A DNA stretch of 25,881 nt. It comes from an uncultured Bacillota bacterium (GTDB lineage: Bacteria > Bacillota > Dehalobacteriia > UBA4068 > UBA4997). Every line of letters begins with the position of its first letter. Positions within the stretch are counted from its first letter, which is position 1. Location: positions 1 through 25,881 of the forward strand of contig CAQWMM010000029.1 in the NCBI GenBank assembly GCA_948907985.1, given 5' to 3'. The translations under genes and the position numbers were made by a program. Below the pieces are notes generated by a model. The model ran no database searches. It worked only from the letters and a program-made list of their open reading frames with translations, and had not been told where the DNA came from. Positions 25,117-25,881 of this stretch are shown here, in pieces.

Positions 25117-25145
25117 TTGCAATTTCTTTATTCTTATGATATAAT
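25117..25145 (+). promoter_or_regulatory. Promoter of the candidate antitoxin RNA
   Basis: TTGCAA (25117-25122) and a perfect TATAAT (25140-25145) are 17 bases apart. It lies just after the Fic gene and points at a short non-coding segment that ends in the terminator at 25197-25237. Confidence 0.65.
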
Positions 25146-25151
25146 AAAAAT

Positions 25152-25240
25152 ACAAAGAGCTGGCCCTCAAATCAGGTCAGCCCGCAGGATTTGGCTAAAA
25201 ATAACCGCACCATTTTGCAGAGAGGGCGGTTATTTTTGTT
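25152..25240 (+). ncRNA. Candidate type I antitoxin small RNA
   Basis: The predicted transcript of about 85-90 bases (start estimated from the promoter) contains a hairpin (GCTGGCC/GGTCAGC near 25159-25181), a single-stranded stretch with CCCGCAG (25181-25187), and the terminator hairpin. It contains no open frame with a ribosome site. It is convergent with the 31-residue peptide gene and overlaps its 3' end across the shared terminator. CCCGCAG is exactly complementary to CTGCGGG, which overlaps the peptide's Shine-Dalgarno. By analogy to Fst/par and TxpA/RatA systems it is inferred to be the antitoxin. Confidence 0.55.
25197..25237. terminator. Shared bidirectional terminator
   Basis: AAAAATAACCGC and GCGGTTATTTTT form a perfect 12-bp stem. 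In the forward direction T-rich TATTTTTGTTT ends the antitoxin RNA (and possibly leu-fic read-through); in the reverse direction the same stem ends the peptide mRNA, and the peptide's stop codon (25232-25230) lies inside the stem. Confidence 0.75.
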
Positions 25241-25325
25241 TGCCATGATTTATTATAAACTCGGCAACCTGTATACCAAGCTGAACAGCTTGCATAATTA
25301 TGGCCGCTATGCTTAACCAAAACAT
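25230..25325 (-). CDS. Small hydrophobic peptide, candidate type I toxin
   Basis: A 31-residue peptide begins MFWLSIAAIIMQAVQLGIQV and ends with EFIINHGKQK: one probable membrane-spanning or amphipathic helix with a short basic tail. The evidence that it is a gene is the strong ribosome site GGGGAGG seven bases before the ATG, a consensus promoter about 130 bases upstream (25487-25458), and a terminator overlapping the stop. Size and layout match Fst/Ldr/TxpA-type toxins, which insert into the membrane, but I recognise no specific family. An ATG five bases upstream (25330) opens a frame of only five codons and is rejected. Function is inferred. Confidence 0.6.
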   Translation of the reverse strand: MFWLSIAAIIMQAVQLGIQVAEFIINHGKQK

Positions 25326-25457
25326 TGCATCACCTCCCCGCAGAACAAAATGGAGAGGGCCCCAATCCCCCAATCATTCAACATTACACCGTTCACAGAT
25401 GTATATTTTACTCCTGAGGGCTAACCGCCAATTTAAGTTTCAACTCTTTGTGGGCAT

Positions 25458-25487
25458 ATTATAGCATATAAATTTAGGTTTTGTCAA
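25458..25487 (-). promoter_or_regulatory. Promoter of the small hydrophobic peptide
   Basis: On the reverse strand perfect TTGACA (25487-25482) and TATAAT (25463-25458) are 18 bases apart, with TGC before the -10 (extended). The leader is about 125 bases, unusually long for a 31-codon gene and typical of translationally controlled toxins. Confidence 0.75.
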
Positions 25488-25504
25488 ATTTTTCCAAAAA
25501 CAGC

Positions 25505-25533
25505 TTGACTTTGCCCGTACGATGATATATAAT
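25505..25533 (+). promoter_or_regulatory. Promoter of the ribbon-helix-helix-like gene
   Basis: TTGACT (25505-25510) and TATAAT (25528-25533) are 17 bases apart. It is divergent from the toxin promoter, with only 17 bases between the two -35 boxes. TTGCCC (25511-25516) and GGGCAA (25542-25547) form an inverted repeat around the -10, a possible operator. Confidence 0.72.
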
Positions 25534-25565
25534 GTTTGTGTGGGCAAGGAAAGGAGCGTGAAAAT

Positions 25566-25745
25566 ATGACGCCCTTAAAGAAAGGCACAAAGCTAACCGA
25601 TAATCCAAGAAACTTACGATTAGAAATCCGCCTGACACAGTCTGAAAATGATATTTTGAAAGATTGTGCCGAACAACTGGGAACGACAAAAACTAATATT
25701 ATAATCAAGGGTATAAAAATGGTTAGTGAAAGCCTGAAAAAATAA
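25566..25745 (+). CDS. Small ribbon-helix-helix-like protein
   Basis: The 59-residue product has the look of a ribbon-helix-helix DNA-binding protein (Arc/CopG/MobC-like): a basic N-terminus, a strand 'LRLEIRLTQ', helix 'SENDILKDCAEQLG', turn and helix 'TKTNIIIKGIKMVSESL'. Such proteins serve as antitoxin repressors, plasmid copy-control proteins or relaxosome partners; which applies here is not decidable. ATG 25566 follows AAAGGAG by about 10 bases; an in-frame GTG at 25536 would precede the ribosome site and is rejected. Base composition is more AT-rich than the leu operon, suggesting an acquired segment. Confidence 0.75.
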   Translation: MTPLKKGTKLTDNPRNLRLEIRLTQSENDILKDCAEQLGTTKTNIIIKGIKMVSESLKK

Positions 25746-25787
25746 GACAACCGGTAAAACGCCTAACAAACGAACCGATTGTCTTAT
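25742..25787 (+). terminator. Hairpin overlapping the stop of the RHH-like gene
   Basis: ATAAGACAACCGGT pairs with ACCGATTGTCTTAT (one mismatch in 14) around an 18-base loop, with the stop codon TAA inside the left arm. No strong T-tract follows, so it is a probable but imperfect terminator. Confidence 0.55.
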
Positions 25788-25799
25788 AAACCAAACCCT

Positions 25800-25838
25800 C
25801 TAAGGAGAATGGTAAATCTATTATACCATTCTTCTTAG
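25800..25838 (+). promoter_or_regulatory. Leader hairpin before the gene at the window edge
   Basis: CTAAGGAGAATGGTA pairs with TACCATTCTTCTTAG over 15 positions (one G-T) with a nine-base loop. It lies 34 bases upstream of the next start codon and encloses an AAGGAG sequence; it could be an attenuator or a processing site. Confidence 0.5.
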
Positions 25839-25871
25839 GGGAAATCAATAGCAAGATAAGGAGAAAATATA

Positions 25872-25881
25872 ATGGGTATTG
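25872..25881 (+). CDS. Start of a further gene, cut by the window edge
   Basis: ATG 25872 is preceded by AAGGAG with eight bases spacing, a strong ribosome site, and the frame reads Met-Gly-Ile before the sequence ends. Nothing can be said of the product. Following an RHH-like gene it might be a mobilisation or replication gene, but this is only a guess. Confidence 0.45.

Noticed and set aside
25318..25397. Upstream frame overlapping the toxin start, as in mok/hok coupling
   Set aside because: It can be read from a GTG near 25397, but the nearest ribosome-like site is about 14 bases away, too far to support translation.
25484..25750. Reverse open frame of 88 codons opposite the RHH-like gene
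   Set aside because: It runs antisense through a gene with a good promoter and ribosome site and through the toxin promoter; no start signal supports it.
25809..25838. Nine-codon mini frame inside the hairpin before the edge gene
   Set aside because: The AGGAG lies only one base before the ATG, too close for use; the hairpin itself is the better explanation.

Overview
The window reads as a chromosomal segment of a member of the Bacillota, most likely Negativicutes-like (inference from gene order and codon style; no rRNA is present to settle it). Supporting signs are the ylzJ-like gene directly before an ftsK/spoIIIE translocase, the order rodZ-rimO-pgsA-pncC, a ruvCAB-queH-spoIID-queA block, strong AGGAGG-type ribosome sites and frequent TTG starts.

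Layout. Bases 1-7710 are a forward housekeeping series (ylzJ-like, ftsK/spoIIIE, rodZ, rimO, pgsA, pncC, an unknown lipoprotein) closed by a strong terminator. A reverse tRNA-Thr(CGT) and a bipartite hairpin repeat follow. Bases 8221-13724 carry ruvC-ruvA-ruvB-queH-spoIID-like-queA: Holliday junction resolution plus two steps of queuosine synthesis, with a bidirectional terminator at the end. On the reverse strand, 17723-13832 hold a polar amino acid ABC importer (ATPase, binding lipoprotein, two permeases) and an Uma2-type nuclease; then comes a secreted CAP-domain protein with a KPGTT(E/D) repeat spacer. Bases 19347-25081 are a leucine biosynthesis operon leuA-leuC-leuD-leuB with a Fic-domain gene appended.

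The right end (25082-25881) is more AT-rich and accessory in character. It holds what looks like a complete, compact type I toxin-antitoxin locus: a reverse 31-residue hydrophobic peptide with a strong Shine-Dalgarno and its own promoter, facing a forward small RNA with its own promoter, both running into one shared bidirectional terminator. A small ribbon-helix-helix-like protein gene is transcribed divergently from the toxin promoter, and a further gene starts at the window edge; together these suggest the border of a mobile element.

Other points of interest are a strongly foldable 118-base leader between leuA and leuC whose outer helix ends directly at the leuC ribosome site and which has an alternative fold, a bipartite hairpin repeat present three times (once inside the leu operon), and three consecutive hairpins between the binding-protein and permease genes of the ABC importer. 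All assignments come from reading the sequence; no database search was run.
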